Positions 8,780-17,742 of a stretch of DNA of 64,000 nt are shown here, one piece after another; positions within the stretch are counted from its first letter, which is position 1; every line of letters starts with the position of its first letter. The notes beneath the pieces are model-generated. The model ran no database searches. It saw only the letters and a list, made by a program, of their open reading frames with translations, and was not told the origin of the DNA. The stretch lies in NCBI RefSeq assembly GCF_030409685.1, contig NZ_JAUFQJ010000002.1, positions 124,001 through 188,000 on the forward strand, read 5' to 3'. Source of the DNA: Ferruginibacter paludis (GTDB taxonomy: Bacteria; Bacteroidota; Bacteroidia; Chitinophagales; Chitinophagaceae). A program made the position numbers and the translations under genes.

Positions 8780-9865
8780 ATGCGGAAAATAGTTGCTTTA
8801 GCAATTGTGATTTTTATGGTGACTGCTTCAGTGGTGAGTATCCATGGTTGTAACAATCAACCACAGCAGACTGCCAATACGGTTGCAGCAAACCGAGCCT
8901 TTCAATTTAAAGAAAAACTATCTGAGTACGGATTTTTTACGGGTCAACTCAATGCGTTGCAATCGACGCAACAGGTGGTGAAATATGAGTTGAGTACACC
9001 TTTGTTTACCGATTATGCAGTTAAAGACCGCTTTGTTTTTTTGCCAACAGGTGCCACTGTAAAATATACATCCTCTGGTGTGCTGGATTTTCCGGACTCC
9101 ACCATCATCATCAAAAATTTTGCCTACACCAATACAGCGCATCAAAAAATAATGATTGAAACCAGGTTGTTGGTGAAAGATCCGTCAGACAAAAAATGGA
9201 AGGTGATGGACTACCTGTGGAATGCTGCACAAACGGATGCTGTGAAACATATCACGGGTGCCCGCATACCCGTCACGTTGCTGGATGACGACGGCAACGA
9301 ACACACAACTACCTACCAGGTGCCCAACACCAATGATTGTAAAAGATGCCACATCAACAATGAAACCCTTACACCGATTGGTCCTAAAGCAAGAAATTTA
9401 AATTATACAATACAAGGTCAAACAGATAATCAGCTGGCGCAATGGGCTGCAAAAGGTATGCTGACCGGCTTGCCCGATTTGAGTAAAGTAGAGCAATTGC
9501 CCAACTGGAAAGACGGGCAGCATTTTACACTGGAACAGAGAGCGAGGGCTTACCTGGATATGAATTGCGCCTACTGCCACACCAAAGGAGGGGATGCTTA
9601 CAATACCGGTTTGTTTTTGGAATACCAGCAGACAGATGCGCATCAACTGGGCTTGATGAAAGTACCTGTTTCAGCAGGCGGCGGAGCGGGCGGCATGAAC
9701 TACGACATTGTTCCCGGCGATGCAGCACATTCTATTTTAGCCTACCGGATGAACAGTACAGAAACGGGCACCGCCATGCCCGAACTGGCCCGGACGATTA
9801 TTCATAAAGAAGGTGTGCAACTGGTCAATGACTGGATTCACAGCATGCCTAAAAAGAAGAATTGA
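8780..9865 (+). CDS. SO2930-family diheme c-type cytochrome (TIGR03806-like)
   Basis: 361-residue exported protein with an N-terminal signal sequence containing a probable lipobox (VVSIHGC). Two haem-binding CxxCH motifs are visible: CKRCH at residues 187-191 and CAYCH at 263-267. The N-terminal half carries the family stretch LSEYGFFTGQL followed by YELSTPLFTDYAVKDRF, expected of the HNE_0200/SO2930 family. It is the invariant partner of the preceding beta-helix lipoprotein, so the two probably act together on the outer side of the inner membrane or at the outer membrane, moving electrons to or from an unknown substrate. Confidence 0.88.
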   Translation: MRKIVALAIVIFMVTASVVSIHGCNNQPQQTANTVAANRAFQFKEKLSEYGFFTGQLNALQSTQQVVKYELSTPLFTDYAVKDRFVFLPTGATVKYTSSGVLDFPDSTIIIKNFAYTNTAHQKIMIETRLLVKDPSDKKWKVMDYLWNAAQTDAVKHITGARIPVTLLDDDGNEHTTTYQVPNTNDCKRCHINNETLTPIGPKARNLNYTIQGQTDNQLAQWAAKGMLTGLPDLSKVEQLPNWKDGQHFTLEQRARAYLDMNCAYCHTKGGDAYNTGLFLEYQQTDAHQLGLMKVPVSAGGGAGGMNYDIVPGDAAHSILAYRMNSTETGTAMPELARTIIHKEGVQLVNDWIHSMPKKKN

Positions 9866-9898
9866 AGATGGGGAATTTGTAAAGTATAGCCCGGATAT

Positions 9899-10798
9899 TT
9901 ATTTATTACTGCTATTCAGCTTAGCCATTGCCCTAACCGGAAATGTACCCACGCCTTTAAATTTTGGAGGAATGGCGCTGAAAGTAAAGCCATCTGGTGG
10001 TAATAAATATAAGTTGCATAAATGCTCCACGATCAAAATCTCAGCTCCCAAAAGTGTAGTGTGAACAGGCCTGGATTTTCCATCCGTACTGTCGATATTA
10101 TGCGAGTCAATTCCAACTAATTTAGCCTGGCAGTCCCGCAGGTATATGGCAGCTCCTTCTGTTAAATGGGGATGGTGCTCATAATATTTTTCGGTGTTCC
10201 AGTGAGCATCCCAGCCGGTATGTATTAATACAGCCCGGTTACGTATTTCGTGATTTTTTAAATGTGCTTCTGTTATTTCGAGTGTTGTTAAAAATGGAAT
10301 ACGGATAACAACCGCGTCAATGTCTGTAAAGCATTCCAGGCCAACCTGTGAAAGGTCTTTGCCATCCTGAAACCGGTGAAACGGGCAATCGATATAAGTG
10401 CCTGTGTTGGTAACCATTTCAATTTTTCCAATTTGAAACTCGGTGCCTTCGGCGTAGAATTTTTTTGAATCTTCCCTGCTCAGGTAGTCGCATATTATGG
10501 GCGCCGGTAAACCTTTATAGGTTATGAGGCCGTGTTCAATGGTGTGGCTTAAATCAATGAATAAATCAGCAGCTTTTTTTGGGGCGATTACTTTTCTTTT
10601 ATGCGGCTCGACGATAATTTTTTTGTTCCAGATTTTGGTCTCACCAACCATCAGCAATTTAAGATCTGCTATTATATAATCAGTAAGCGCCTGGTCAGTA
10701 ATATCTTCCCCCATTATGTCAAGCCGGAAATCTTCACCCTTTAAATTACCGCCATTGGTAAACTGAATCTCAAAATCAAATTGTACTCTCTTTTCCAT
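9899..10798 (-). CDS. cyclase-family (kynurenine formamidase-like) protein with altered metal motif
   Basis: 299-residue protein. Residues about 78-299 form a cyclase-family domain (FIDLSHTIEHGLITYKGLP start). The usual metal motif HxGTHxDxPxH reads NTGTYIDCPFH at 131-141: Asp 137 and the last His are kept, but the two other histidines are Asn 131 and Tyr 135. An extra N-terminal domain of about 75 residues (MEKRVQFDFEIQF...) precedes it and is not part of the usual 210-residue enzyme. The protein may be a hydrolase with changed metal binding or a subfamily with another role. It has no signal peptide, so is cytoplasmic, and is convergent to the cytochrome gene (33-bp gap). Confidence 0.8.
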   Translation of the reverse strand: MEKRVQFDFEIQFTNGGNLKGEDFRLDIMGEDITDQALTDYIIADLKLLMVGETKIWNKKIIVEPHKRKVIAPKKAADLFIDLSHTIEHGLITYKGLPAPIICDYLSREDSKKFYAEGTEFQIGKIEMVTNTGTYIDCPFHRFQDGKDLSQVGLECFTDIDAVVIRIPFLTTLEITEAHLKNHEIRNRAVLIHTGWDAHWNTEKYYEHHPHLTEGAAIYLRDCQAKLVGIDSHNIDSTDGKSRPVHTTLLGAEILIVEHLCNLYLLPPDGFTFSAIPPKFKGVGTFPVRAMAKLNSSNK

Positions 10799-10933
10799 AT
10801 CCCTTTAATTTTTTTGGTTGTTATATCTGAAGGTTTCGCAACGCCTGCTGCGCATTCAATCAATTTATAGTTTGTATACTTTCGTCGTGATTAGGGATAA
10901 ACTTAAGGCAAGTGGTAAATGTAATATTTGATG

Positions 10934-12199
10934 TTAATCCGCAAATTGCAGATATACCAGCAAACCTGCCGCAATACTCATTATAATCAATGCTGCAAAG
11001 CCCAGTATATTGGTGGTGCGACCGTTTACATACTCGCCCATTATTTTTTTATTATTGGAAATGTGCAGGATGATGGCAATTAGAACGGGTGCTGTCAAAC
11101 CATAAAGAATAGCCGTATAAATCAATGCCTTTACCGGCGAAATACCCACATAATTCAATGAAAGCCCCAGCAGGAGGGAGATGGCAATGATGATATAAAA
11201 GCCTTTTGCTTCGTGAAATTTTTTATCCAATCCTTCTTCCCAGCCGAACGTTTCTGAAAAGATATAAGAAAGTGACCCACTTAAAACAGGAATGGCGATA
11301 AGGCCTGTGCCGATTACGCCTGCTGCAAAAAGCAGGTAGGCCAGATTACCTGCCAGCGGTTTTAAGGCCAGTGCTGCCTGCTCCACCGTGTCAATCTGGT
11401 GAACACCGGCTTTAAATAAAACAGTGCCGGTGGTAAGAATGATAAAATACATCACAAGCCCCGAAAATGTCATTCCAAAATCTACGTCTGTTTTTATTTC
11501 GTCAATCAGTTTCTTGTCTACTATCAGCCGGGCTTCCCGGTTCTTTGTTTCCTCCACTTCAACCGATGCCTGCCAGAAAAAAAGGTAAGGCGAGATCGTT
11601 GTACCAAGGATGCCCACCAAAATAGCTATAAAATTTTTATTAAATCGTATCGTGGGGATAAAAGTGGCTTTCAGAATAGCACCCAAATCCTGCTTATATA
11701 AAAATGGAACCACAAAATAAACCAGCATAACGATGCATAAATATTTGAGGATGGCTGCAATTCTGAGGTAGGGCAAATAAATAATCAAGCCCAGCAATAA
11801 CAGTGTAAAAAAAACGCTGAAGAAAGAAGCGTCAACAGCGGGAAATAACAAATTGCCAACGGCGCCCATGCCGGCGATATCAGCGCCAATGTTCATTACA
11901 ATAGCGGGAAAACTAAATAACAGCATCAGGTACAAAACAGGCCGGGGGTAATGTTTTTTGAGTGTTCCTGTTAAACCCAGTGACGTAACAATGCCTATTT
12001 TTGCACACATTTGCTGAATGGCCGCCATCAATGGAAAAGCAATAATTGAAGTCCACAGCGTTGAAAGTCCATACGCTGCGCCAGCCTGCGAATAGGTTGC
12101 TATGCCAGAAGGATCGTCATCACTGGCACCTGTTACAAGTCCTGGCCCCAGTAATTTCCAAAACTTTGATAACCGGTTCGTTTTTTTTATATGGGTCAT
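10934..12199 (-). CDS. Nramp-related divalent metal transporter
   Basis: 421-residue inner-membrane protein with about 11 hydrophobic segments of the Nramp (SLC11) fold. The start GPGLVTGASDDDPSGIATYSQ matches the TM1 region, but the metal-binding DPGN reads DPSG (29-32), and the TM6 motif, normally xMPHN, reads TISPY (201-205), so the metal-site Met and Asn are replaced. Such changes are found in Nramp-related proteins that do not carry the usual Mn2+/Fe2+ set, including Mg2+ transporters. The exact substrate is therefore uncertain. Single gene; a decayed gene lies upstream. Confidence 0.88.
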   Translation of the reverse strand: MTHIKKTNRLSKFWKLLGPGLVTGASDDDPSGIATYSQAGAAYGLSTLWTSIIAFPLMAAIQQMCAKIGIVTSLGLTGTLKKHYPRPVLYLMLLFSFPAIVMNIGADIAGMGAVGNLLFPAVDASFFSVFFTLLLLGLIIYLPYLRIAAILKYLCIVMLVYFVVPFLYKQDLGAILKATFIPTIRFNKNFIAILVGILGTTISPYLFFWQASVEVEETKNREARLIVDKKLIDEIKTDVDFGMTFSGLVMYFIILTTGTVLFKAGVHQIDTVEQAALALKPLAGNLAYLLFAAGVIGTGLIAIPVLSGSLSYIFSETFGWEEGLDKKFHEAKGFYIIIAISLLLGLSLNYVGISPVKALIYTAILYGLTAPVLIAIILHISNNKKIMGEYVNGRTTNILGFAALIIMSIAAGLLVYLQFAD

Positions 12200-12374
12200 T
12201 TTTATTGCTTAACTAACTTTTATCCATTCATCTGGTGATTGCCCGTCTTAGTTGCATTTGCAAGGGTAAGTTCCGTAAAAAAGTCTTTCCAAAAAAATAC
12301 TATGTATAACCAGGTGAGCTAACTGGTTTAAAAATTGAAGTCGTGTTGATTGGATAGGTGAAAGTGGTTGTTTT

Positions 12375-12925
12375 TTACTTGCCCAATGTTGTGATGGTGT
12401 TAAACAAAGTAATGTAACTTTTTTTGAATTTTTCTTCCGCATTTTCAGGAAACCTGAAGCCATCCGGGCCTACATAAATTTGAGTAGTACTGGCGTCGTT
12501 GTTGATCTTTCTAAACAGGTTATATTTAACCGGCCATGCATCGTAATGCTCTACGAGGGAAGACGCTTCTCCCAGCAATTCAGGCGGAATATGGTGACCA
12601 TTTTCAAGAATTAAGTCCCGATGCGTTTATTGGATGTGTAGACAATTTCGTCTTCAAAATAAGCATTGTATGTATCCAGTTTGGAATAGGTATTTTCAAA
12701 CGCCAGCCGGGTGCGGTTTAGGTGAATGTATACCTGGCCAAGTAACTCGGCAGTCTGTTTCTTTCATTCAAAGTTAGTGGTTTCAATTGCAGAGCGGTTT
12801 TCAAATTCCCGTTTTATTTCTGCATTAAAACGTTCTGTTTTCTGGTGCAGCAGGTAGGATATAATACCAGTGGTAATCGTTGTCACGATGGAGCTGCCTA
12901 AAATAATTTGCACAACATCTGTCAT
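12375..12925 (-). pseudogene. decayed membrane-anchored hypothetical protein (stop plus frameshift)
   Basis: Reading the minus strand from ATG at 12925 gives MTDVVQIILGSSIVTTITTG (a membrane anchor), then a helical segment (KTERFNAEIKREFENR), then a TGA at 12764-12766 where TGG (Trp) would fit. The same frame continues (KKQTAELLGQVYIHLNRTR ... EIVYTSNKRI) until near 12620, where a one-base deletion shifts the frame; adding one base restores RDLILENGHH and then GPDGFRFPENAEEKF, to the stop at 12375-12377. Repaired length is 183 residues. Family not recognised; layout (one N-terminal TM, then long helices) resembles the gene at 30330-31061. Two independent lesions suggest a real pseudogene unless they are assembly errors. 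Confidence 0.8.
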
Positions 12926-12944
12926 ACGCTTTAATTTTCAAGGT

Positions 12945-13295
12945 TTAGGTATAATGAGCAAATATCCTGTTTACTTTGCCCTGTTCGTTGAAAAACATAA
13001 CCTCAATGGACATTTTATTCATAACTGATTTGTAGTACAAGGCAACAGAATTTACACCTGTTGTTACCTCCACCAGTTCAAAATGCAGGTCGGGTAATTG
13101 CTGCAATGCCTTGATCCAATAGTCCGCTACCGCCGCCTTTCCTTGTAAGGTGTCAGTATCACCCGCGGTTGCAATGCGTATCATGGGCGTGGTAATCTCT
13201 ACATCCTCTGCGTAATGTTTCAGAATGTCATCCAGGTTGTGTGTATTCCAGGATGCGATCCACTCTGCGGCAAATTTTTTTGAATCCATTTCCAT
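12945..13295 (-). CDS. SnoaL/NTF2-like protein
   Basis: 116-residue NTF2-like protein starting MEMDSKKFAAEWIASWNTHN at 13295. The fold is indicated by a helical start, WNTHNLDDILKHYAEDVEIT, and a curved sheet ending in the strand VMFFNEQGKVNRIFAHYT. A longer frame upstream to 13529 exists but would add about 78 residues not resembling the family, so I prefer the inner start. Members include ketosteroid isomerase-like enzymes, polyketide cyclases and many of unknown function; the substrate cannot be told. It is 19 bp from the start of the pseudogene. Confidence 0.75.
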   Translation of the reverse strand: MEMDSKKFAAEWIASWNTHNLDDILKHYAEDVEITTPMIRIATAGDTDTLQGKAAVADYWIKALQQLPDLHFELVEVTTGVNSVALYYKSVMNKMSIEVMFFNEQGKVNRIFAHYT

Positions 13296-13690
13296 TTTAT
13301 TGATTGTTATTCCTGCAGCCTGTTTACCATTAAGTCTTAGCTGCACATATTGAATTGCCCGCTGCACCAACAAATATAAAAAACTGACAGCAAAAAAGCC
13401 ACCAATACAAAGCCCGCAGGTATTTTTTGCAGGTGGTTGTACATGACGGCTTTGCTTTTCATCTGGTAAGTTGTAAAAATATCCTGCGGAGTATAGCAAC
13501 TTCAAAAACGAATTGTTGTAAGTGCTCAAACTGATATCCGCTTAATAAGTTGTAGTCAGATCGCCTGCAAATCAAAATTATTTTAGCCAACCAAATGTGT
13601 GAAAGATGCAAGCCTTACTGTTAATTATGTAACAAATATGGGCCGTAAGGGATTCACCTTTGCAGGATAAATAATCATAAAAAAAACACA
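13296..13690. other. intergenic region between divergent SnoaL and OmpA genes
   Basis: Contains an open frame on the minus strand that I regard as read-through upstream of the SnoaL start. A CACCTTTG at 13655-13662 (7 of 8 to TAnnTTTG) lies 29 bp before the OmpA start and may be its -7 box, though no good -33 TTG is visible. Confidence 0.4.
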
Positions 13691-15145
13691 ATGAAAAAAC
13701 TATTGCTGATATGTACCTGCCTCGCATTTACATATATTACCAATGCACAAACGCAAGACAAAAAATGGAATATTGGACTGCATGGGGGCGCCACACAATC
13801 CAATACAGACTATGTAAATGATTTTTATAAAGGTCATATGCCCTTTTATGCCTTTGGAGGTTTGTCGGTATCAAGATACCTGGGCGGCCATTTTGATTTA
13901 AGCTTACTGGCTACCAAAGGAAAAGTAGGTTATTCAACCATCTATGGCCGCACCAGCCAGGATTTTACAACGACCAGCCTGAATGCCAGGTTTCATTTGC
14001 TTGGTCCCAATACGCCGGTAAGACCCTATTTATTTGTGGGTGGTGGTGTAATGATTTTTGATAAAAATCTTGATATTAAAAAATCAACGGTTGATTATAT
14101 TACTCCTTCGTATGGTGTGGGTGTAAACTTTAAAATGGGGCCCACTGTTATGCTGAACATACAGGAAACTTTTCTCAATTCATCTGAAGATAAAAGGGAC
14201 GGTGTAGTAAAGGGCGGTAACGATTCGTACCTGATGCACATGGTGGGCCTGACTTTTAACTTTGGTAAAAAGAAGGATGCCGATAAAGATGGTGTGGCCG
14301 ACAGAAATGATAAATGTCCCAATACACCTGCAGGTGTAGCAGTTGATAAAACTGGTTGCCCGCTGGATAAAGATGCTGATGGCGTGGCGGATTACCTGGA
14401 TAAATGCCCTGATGTAGCAGGCGTTGCCGCTTTGATGGGTTGCCCTGATAAAGACGGCGATGGCATTACAGATGCAGAAGACCGTTGCCCTGATGTTGCA
14501 GGATCGCTTGCAATGAAAGGTTGTCCCGATACAGATAAAGATGGTGTAGCTGATATTGATGACCATTGCCCGGATACCAAAGCTGGTTACAAAGTAGATG
14601 CTGCCGGTTGCCCGATGGACAACGATAAGGATGGCATTGTAAATGAAGATGACCGTTGCCCGGATGCTGCCGGACCCGCCAGTTTAAAAGGATGTCCTGA
14701 TACGGATGGCGACGGTGTTGCGGATATAGATGATCGTTGCCCGGCCATTAAAGGTACCATCGCCAATAAAGGCTGTCCTGAAATGACCGTGGAAGAAGTA
14801 AAGAAAATTACCGAAATAGCAAGTAAGATTTTCTTTGAAAATAACAGTGATAAACTGAAAGTAGCCTCGTTGGTACAATTGGATGAACTGACCACACTGC
14901 TTAAAAAATATGAAAATGCGAATTTGTTAATCGGCGGATACACTGACAGCAAAGGAACAGATGCGTATAATTTAACCTTGTCTCAAAAACGTACCGAATC
15001 TGTAAAAGCATATTTGATGAGTAAAGGAATCATGGAATCCCGTTTATCTGCAACCGGGTATGGCGAAACTTTACCCATCGCTGATAACAAAACTGCCTTG
15101 GGCAGAGCAAAAAACAGGAGAGTGGAATTAAAAACTTCTTATTAG
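13691..15145 (+). CDS. OmpA-family outer membrane protein with thrombospondin type 3 repeats
   Basis: 484-residue envelope protein. Signal peptide (1-20, ending TNAQ), an eight-strand-like outer-membrane barrel (about 21-196), a run of about six thrombospondin type 3 / calcium-binding repeats (about 197-372, pattern DxDxDGVxDxxDxCP), and a C-terminal OmpA/MotB peptidoglycan-binding domain (about 375-484, with FFENNSDKL and IGGYTDSKGT...SQKRTESVKAYL). It anchors the outer membrane to peptidoglycan. The repeats are more similar to each other in DNA than the rest of the gene. Followed by a strong terminator, so probably monocistronic. Confidence 0.93.
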   Translation: MKKLLLICTCLAFTYITNAQTQDKKWNIGLHGGATQSNTDYVNDFYKGHMPFYAFGGLSVSRYLGGHFDLSLLATKGKVGYSTIYGRTSQDFTTTSLNARFHLLGPNTPVRPYLFVGGGVMIFDKNLDIKKSTVDYITPSYGVGVNFKMGPTVMLNIQETFLNSSEDKRDGVVKGGNDSYLMHMVGLTFNFGKKKDADKDGVADRNDKCPNTPAGVAVDKTGCPLDKDADGVADYLDKCPDVAGVAALMGCPDKDGDGITDAEDRCPDVAGSLAMKGCPDTDKDGVADIDDHCPDTKAGYKVDAAGCPMDNDKDGIVNEDDRCPDAAGPASLKGCPDTDGDGVADIDDRCPAIKGTIANKGCPEMTVEEVKKITEIASKIFFENNSDKLKVASLVQLDELTTLLKKYENANLLIGGYTDSKGTDAYNLTLSQKRTESVKAYLMSKGIMESRLSATGYGETLPIADNKTALGRAKNRRVELKTSY

Positions 15146-15179
15146 GCAAATCAATCGTTGTTAGCTTTCTAAAGTAAAA

Positions 15180-15208
15180 GGGCTGTTGTTTTCAACAGCT
15201 CTTTTTTT
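15180..15208 (+). terminator. Rho-independent terminator after the OmpA gene
   Basis: Nine-base-pair stem (GGGCTGTTG with CAACAGCTC, one G-U pair) with loop TTTT, followed by seven T. Confidence 0.9.
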
Positions 15209-15357
15209 ATGCACGGTTCATCCGGCTACCCTTCCGCCGTATAACAACAATGGCGGGATCCGGATTTAATACATCAATACTGTTTAAATATCCGCATGGC
15301 AACCATGTACTGCAGGCAGGAGCATGTATCTGTTTTATTCAGCTTACTTTTGTTTGG

Positions 15358-15939
15358 ATGTTTGAAGTTATTTTTTCCCATATTCAAGAAAAGGTGCAGC
15401 TAACGAAAGAAGAGCAGGCATTGATCAAAACTTTCTTCACGCCCAAGAAGCTGCGCAAAAAGCAGTACCTGTTGCAGGAAGGGGATGTTTGCAGGTACCT
15501 GGTATTTGTAGAAAAAGGTTTGCTGCGTTCGTACAACGTTGACGAAAAGGGCGTGGAACATATGATCCATTTTGCCTGGGAAGGATGGTGGATGTCAGAT
15601 ACGTACAGCTTTTTATCGGCCGAAGCCTCGGCTTATAATATTGATGCCGTTGAAGATGCTGAATTATTGATGATTAATTTGCAGGGCTTTGAAGAGATGC
15701 TGCTGAAAGTACCTGCAATGGAACGTTATTTCCGCATCCTGTTTCAAAATAATATTATCTCTAAAGAGAGAAGGCTGATCAGCTCCATCACCCATTCGGC
15801 GGAAGAAAAATACACACAACTTGCGGCTGCCAACCCGCAAATGATTCAACGGATTCCCCAAAACATGATTGCCTCTTACCTTGGGCTCACACCGGAAACA
15901 CTCAGCCGCATAAGAAAAAAACTTTCTGCCGGCGCATAA
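15358..15939 (+). CDS. Crp/Fnr family transcriptional regulator
   Basis: 193-residue regulator. An N-terminal cyclic-nucleotide-binding-type beta barrel (about 15-125, LLQEGDVCRYLVFVEKGLLRS) is followed by a helix and a C-terminal helix-turn-helix (RIPQNMIASYLGLTPETLSRIRKK). The start at 15358 (MFEVIFSHIQEKVQLT) gives the usual length for the Bacteroidota members (about 190); a longer frame from 15250 is not supported. No Cys cluster for an Fe-S centre is present, so it is not an Fnr-type oxygen sensor. It probably controls the redox genes that follow on the same strand. Confidence 0.9.
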   Translation: MFEVIFSHIQEKVQLTKEEQALIKTFFTPKKLRKKQYLLQEGDVCRYLVFVEKGLLRSYNVDEKGVEHMIHFAWEGWWMSDTYSFLSAEASAYNIDAVEDAELLMINLQGFEEMLLKVPAMERYFRILFQNNIISKERRLISSITHSAEEKYTQLAAANPQMIQRIPQNMIASYLGLTPETLSRIRKKLSAGA

Positions 15940-16030
15940 AATACTTGATACAGATCAAGTGTTTTTATTGACCTGCCTCAATAGTTGGAAGCCTGCAACG
16001 CAGGTAAATTTGCATTTCAATTTTGATGAA

Positions 16031-16507
16031 ATGAATTACAATAATACGGTTGCGATCTTGGGTGCCTGCAACAGTTTAGGCAGCCAGCTGGCCAAAAGTA
16101 TCAGCAGCCAACACCAGTTGCTGCTGATGGACGAATCGCAGGACGAACTCACCCGCTTGTGCGGAACAGTTACGGCACTGAACAAGAATGCCTCAGTTGC
16201 TGTGTTGCAGTGCAGTAAATCTGCATCCTGGGAGGCCGATATCATTGTAATTACTGCTGCGACTTATGCATTGGAAACCCTTGCATCTAAAATACAGGAA
16301 GTAGCCACCCGTAAAATTGTGATATGGCTTACGGATGCACCTGCAAAAGAAGGCCAGCTTCAGGCGCTGCTTCCGCATTCGGGTGTTGTGACTGTTATGA
16401 TTGCAGGGACAGCTGCAATCGTTACAGGAGACGATGCAGCGGCGAAAGCAGTTGCTGAGGAGATGATGCAAATGTGTGCGTACAGTATTGCTTATTTAAA
16501 CGCCTAA
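16031..16507 (+). CDS. short Rossmann-fold NAD(P)-binding protein
   Basis: 158-residue protein with a Rossmann start MNYNNTVAILGACNSLGSQL, then alternating helices and strands (ADIIVITAATYALETLAS, KIVIWLTDAP), similar to the NADP-binding half of F420-dependent NADP reductase-like proteins. The glycine pattern GACNSLG is looser than the classic GxGxxG. No second domain follows, so it is about half the length of typical family enzymes. Start chosen at 16031; an upstream extension overlaps the probable leader. It lies 91 bp after the Crp-type regulator and 85 bp before the old yellow enzyme. Confidence 0.65.
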   Translation: MNYNNTVAILGACNSLGSQLAKSISSQHQLLLMDESQDELTRLCGTVTALNKNASVAVLQCSKSASWEADIIVITAATYALETLASKIQEVATRKIVIWLTDAPAKEGQLQALLPHSGVVTVMIAGTAAIVTGDDAAAKAVAEEMMQMCAYSIAYLNA

Positions 16508-16509
16508 TA

Positions 16510-16530
16510 CAAGAGTGCGACGCAACGATG
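16510..16530 (+). repeat. intergenic repeat motif shared with 34199-34219
   Basis: A 21-bp stretch containing GTGCGACGCAACGATG just after the preceding stop codon. It matches 20 of 21 bases at 34199-34219, inside repeat B. Such dispersed short repeats suggest a genome-wide intergenic repeat family. Confidence 0.6.
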
Positions 16531-16592
16531 CCGCCATGAAAAACAACTGCTGGTAAAACAACAATTAAATACAATAAAAATCAAACAATAAT

Positions 16593-17714
16593 ATGGCAAA
16601 GGAAATTTTATTTACTCCGTACAAACTGGCCGGACAGGAATTAAGCAACAGAATGGTAATGGCTCCCATGACCCGCAGCCGCAGTGATAACGCAGCACAT
16701 GCACCCACGGCTTTGGTAGCTGAATATTATGCGCAAAGAGCCACAGCAGGTTTAATTGTAACCGAAGGGGCGCCTGTTAGTCCAAAGGGTGTTGGCTATA
16801 TTAATGTACCCGGCATTTACAGTGATGCACAGGTAGAAGGCTGGAAGCTAACCACAAAAGCGGTACACGATAAAGGCGGTAAAATATTTATCCAGTTATG
16901 GCATGTGGGACGTATATCTCATCCCGACTTTCACAACGGTGAATTACCGCTTGCACCATCAGCAATCAACCCCAATGAAAAATCTTATACGGTAAATGGG
17001 TTTACCAACACGGTAACACCGAAAGAAATGACCATTGAAGAGATACAACAAACCGTACAGGATTTTAAAAATGCTGCTGCCAATGCAGTGAAAGCCGGCT
17101 TTGATGGGGTTGAAATACACGGTGCCAATGGTTATTTGCTGCACCAGTTTTTTAATGGCACCTCCAATACCCGTACAGATGCGTATGGCGGAAGTATCGA
17201 AAACAGGGCCCGTATTTTATTTGATATACTGGACGCTTTTAAAGAAGTGATTGATTTAAATAAAGTGGGTGTACGGCTGAGCCCGTCATTGAATGGTTTG
17301 TTTGGCATTACCATGGATGAACAAACGATACCCACTTTCGATTACATAGTGCAACGCCTGAATGATTATAACCTGGCTTACCTGCATCTTACCGAACCAT
17401 TTGTGCCGGTTGACCATTTGCCGTTTGCTGTTAAAGAAGTAGCAAAGCATTTCAGGCCGTTATATAAAGGCACTTTGATCATTAACAGGGGCTTTAATAA
17501 AACTACCGCCATCAAAGTACTGCAGGATGGAGATGCCGACCTGGTAGCATTCGGCGTTCCGTATATTGCCAACCCCGACCTGGTACATCGTTTTGAAACA
17601 GATGCCGTTTTGAGCCAGCCTGATCAATCTACTTTTTACACACCCGGAGCGAAAGGGTATACCGATTACCCCGCTTTGGCAGAACAATATTCAGCAGAAC
17701 TGGTTACTGTATAA
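16593..17714 (+). CDS. old yellow enzyme family alkene reductase
   Basis: 373-residue FMN-dependent ene-reductase of the NemA/OPR group, reducing activated C=C bonds (and often nitro compounds) with NAD(P)H. Landmarks: LSNRMVMAPMTRSRS at the N-terminus (FMN-contacting), QLWHVGRISHPD, and DGVEIHGANGYLLHQFFNGT with the His/Asn substrate pair and the typical TRTDAYGGSIENRAR. The C-terminal FMN phosphate loop LVAFGVPYIANPDL is also kept. Full length for the family. It sits in an apparent operon with an SDR (28-bp gap) and a DsbA-like protein, downstream of a Crp-type regulator, which fits an electrophile or redox stress response. Confidence 0.93.
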   Translation: MAKEILFTPYKLAGQELSNRMVMAPMTRSRSDNAAHAPTALVAEYYAQRATAGLIVTEGAPVSPKGVGYINVPGIYSDAQVEGWKLTTKAVHDKGGKIFIQLWHVGRISHPDFHNGELPLAPSAINPNEKSYTVNGFTNTVTPKEMTIEEIQQTVQDFKNAAANAVKAGFDGVEIHGANGYLLHQFFNGTSNTRTDAYGGSIENRARILFDILDAFKEVIDLNKVGVRLSPSLNGLFGITMDEQTIPTFDYIVQRLNDYNLAYLHLTEPFVPVDHLPFAVKEVAKHFRPLYKGTLIINRGFNKTTAIKVLQDGDADLVAFGVPYIANPDLVHRFETDAVLSQPDQSTFYTPGAKGYTDYPALAEQYSAELVTV

Positions 17715-17742
17715 ACCACTTTAATAGTATAAAATAAAACAG

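Noticed and set aside
13296-13529. 78-codon extension of the SnoaL-like frame
   Set aside because: The composition is not protein-like and the inner ATG gives the family length.
14270-14790. tandem DNA repeat as a mobile or CRISPR-like array
   Set aside because: The periodicity is that of coding thrombospondin type 3 repeats in frame within the OmpA-family gene.
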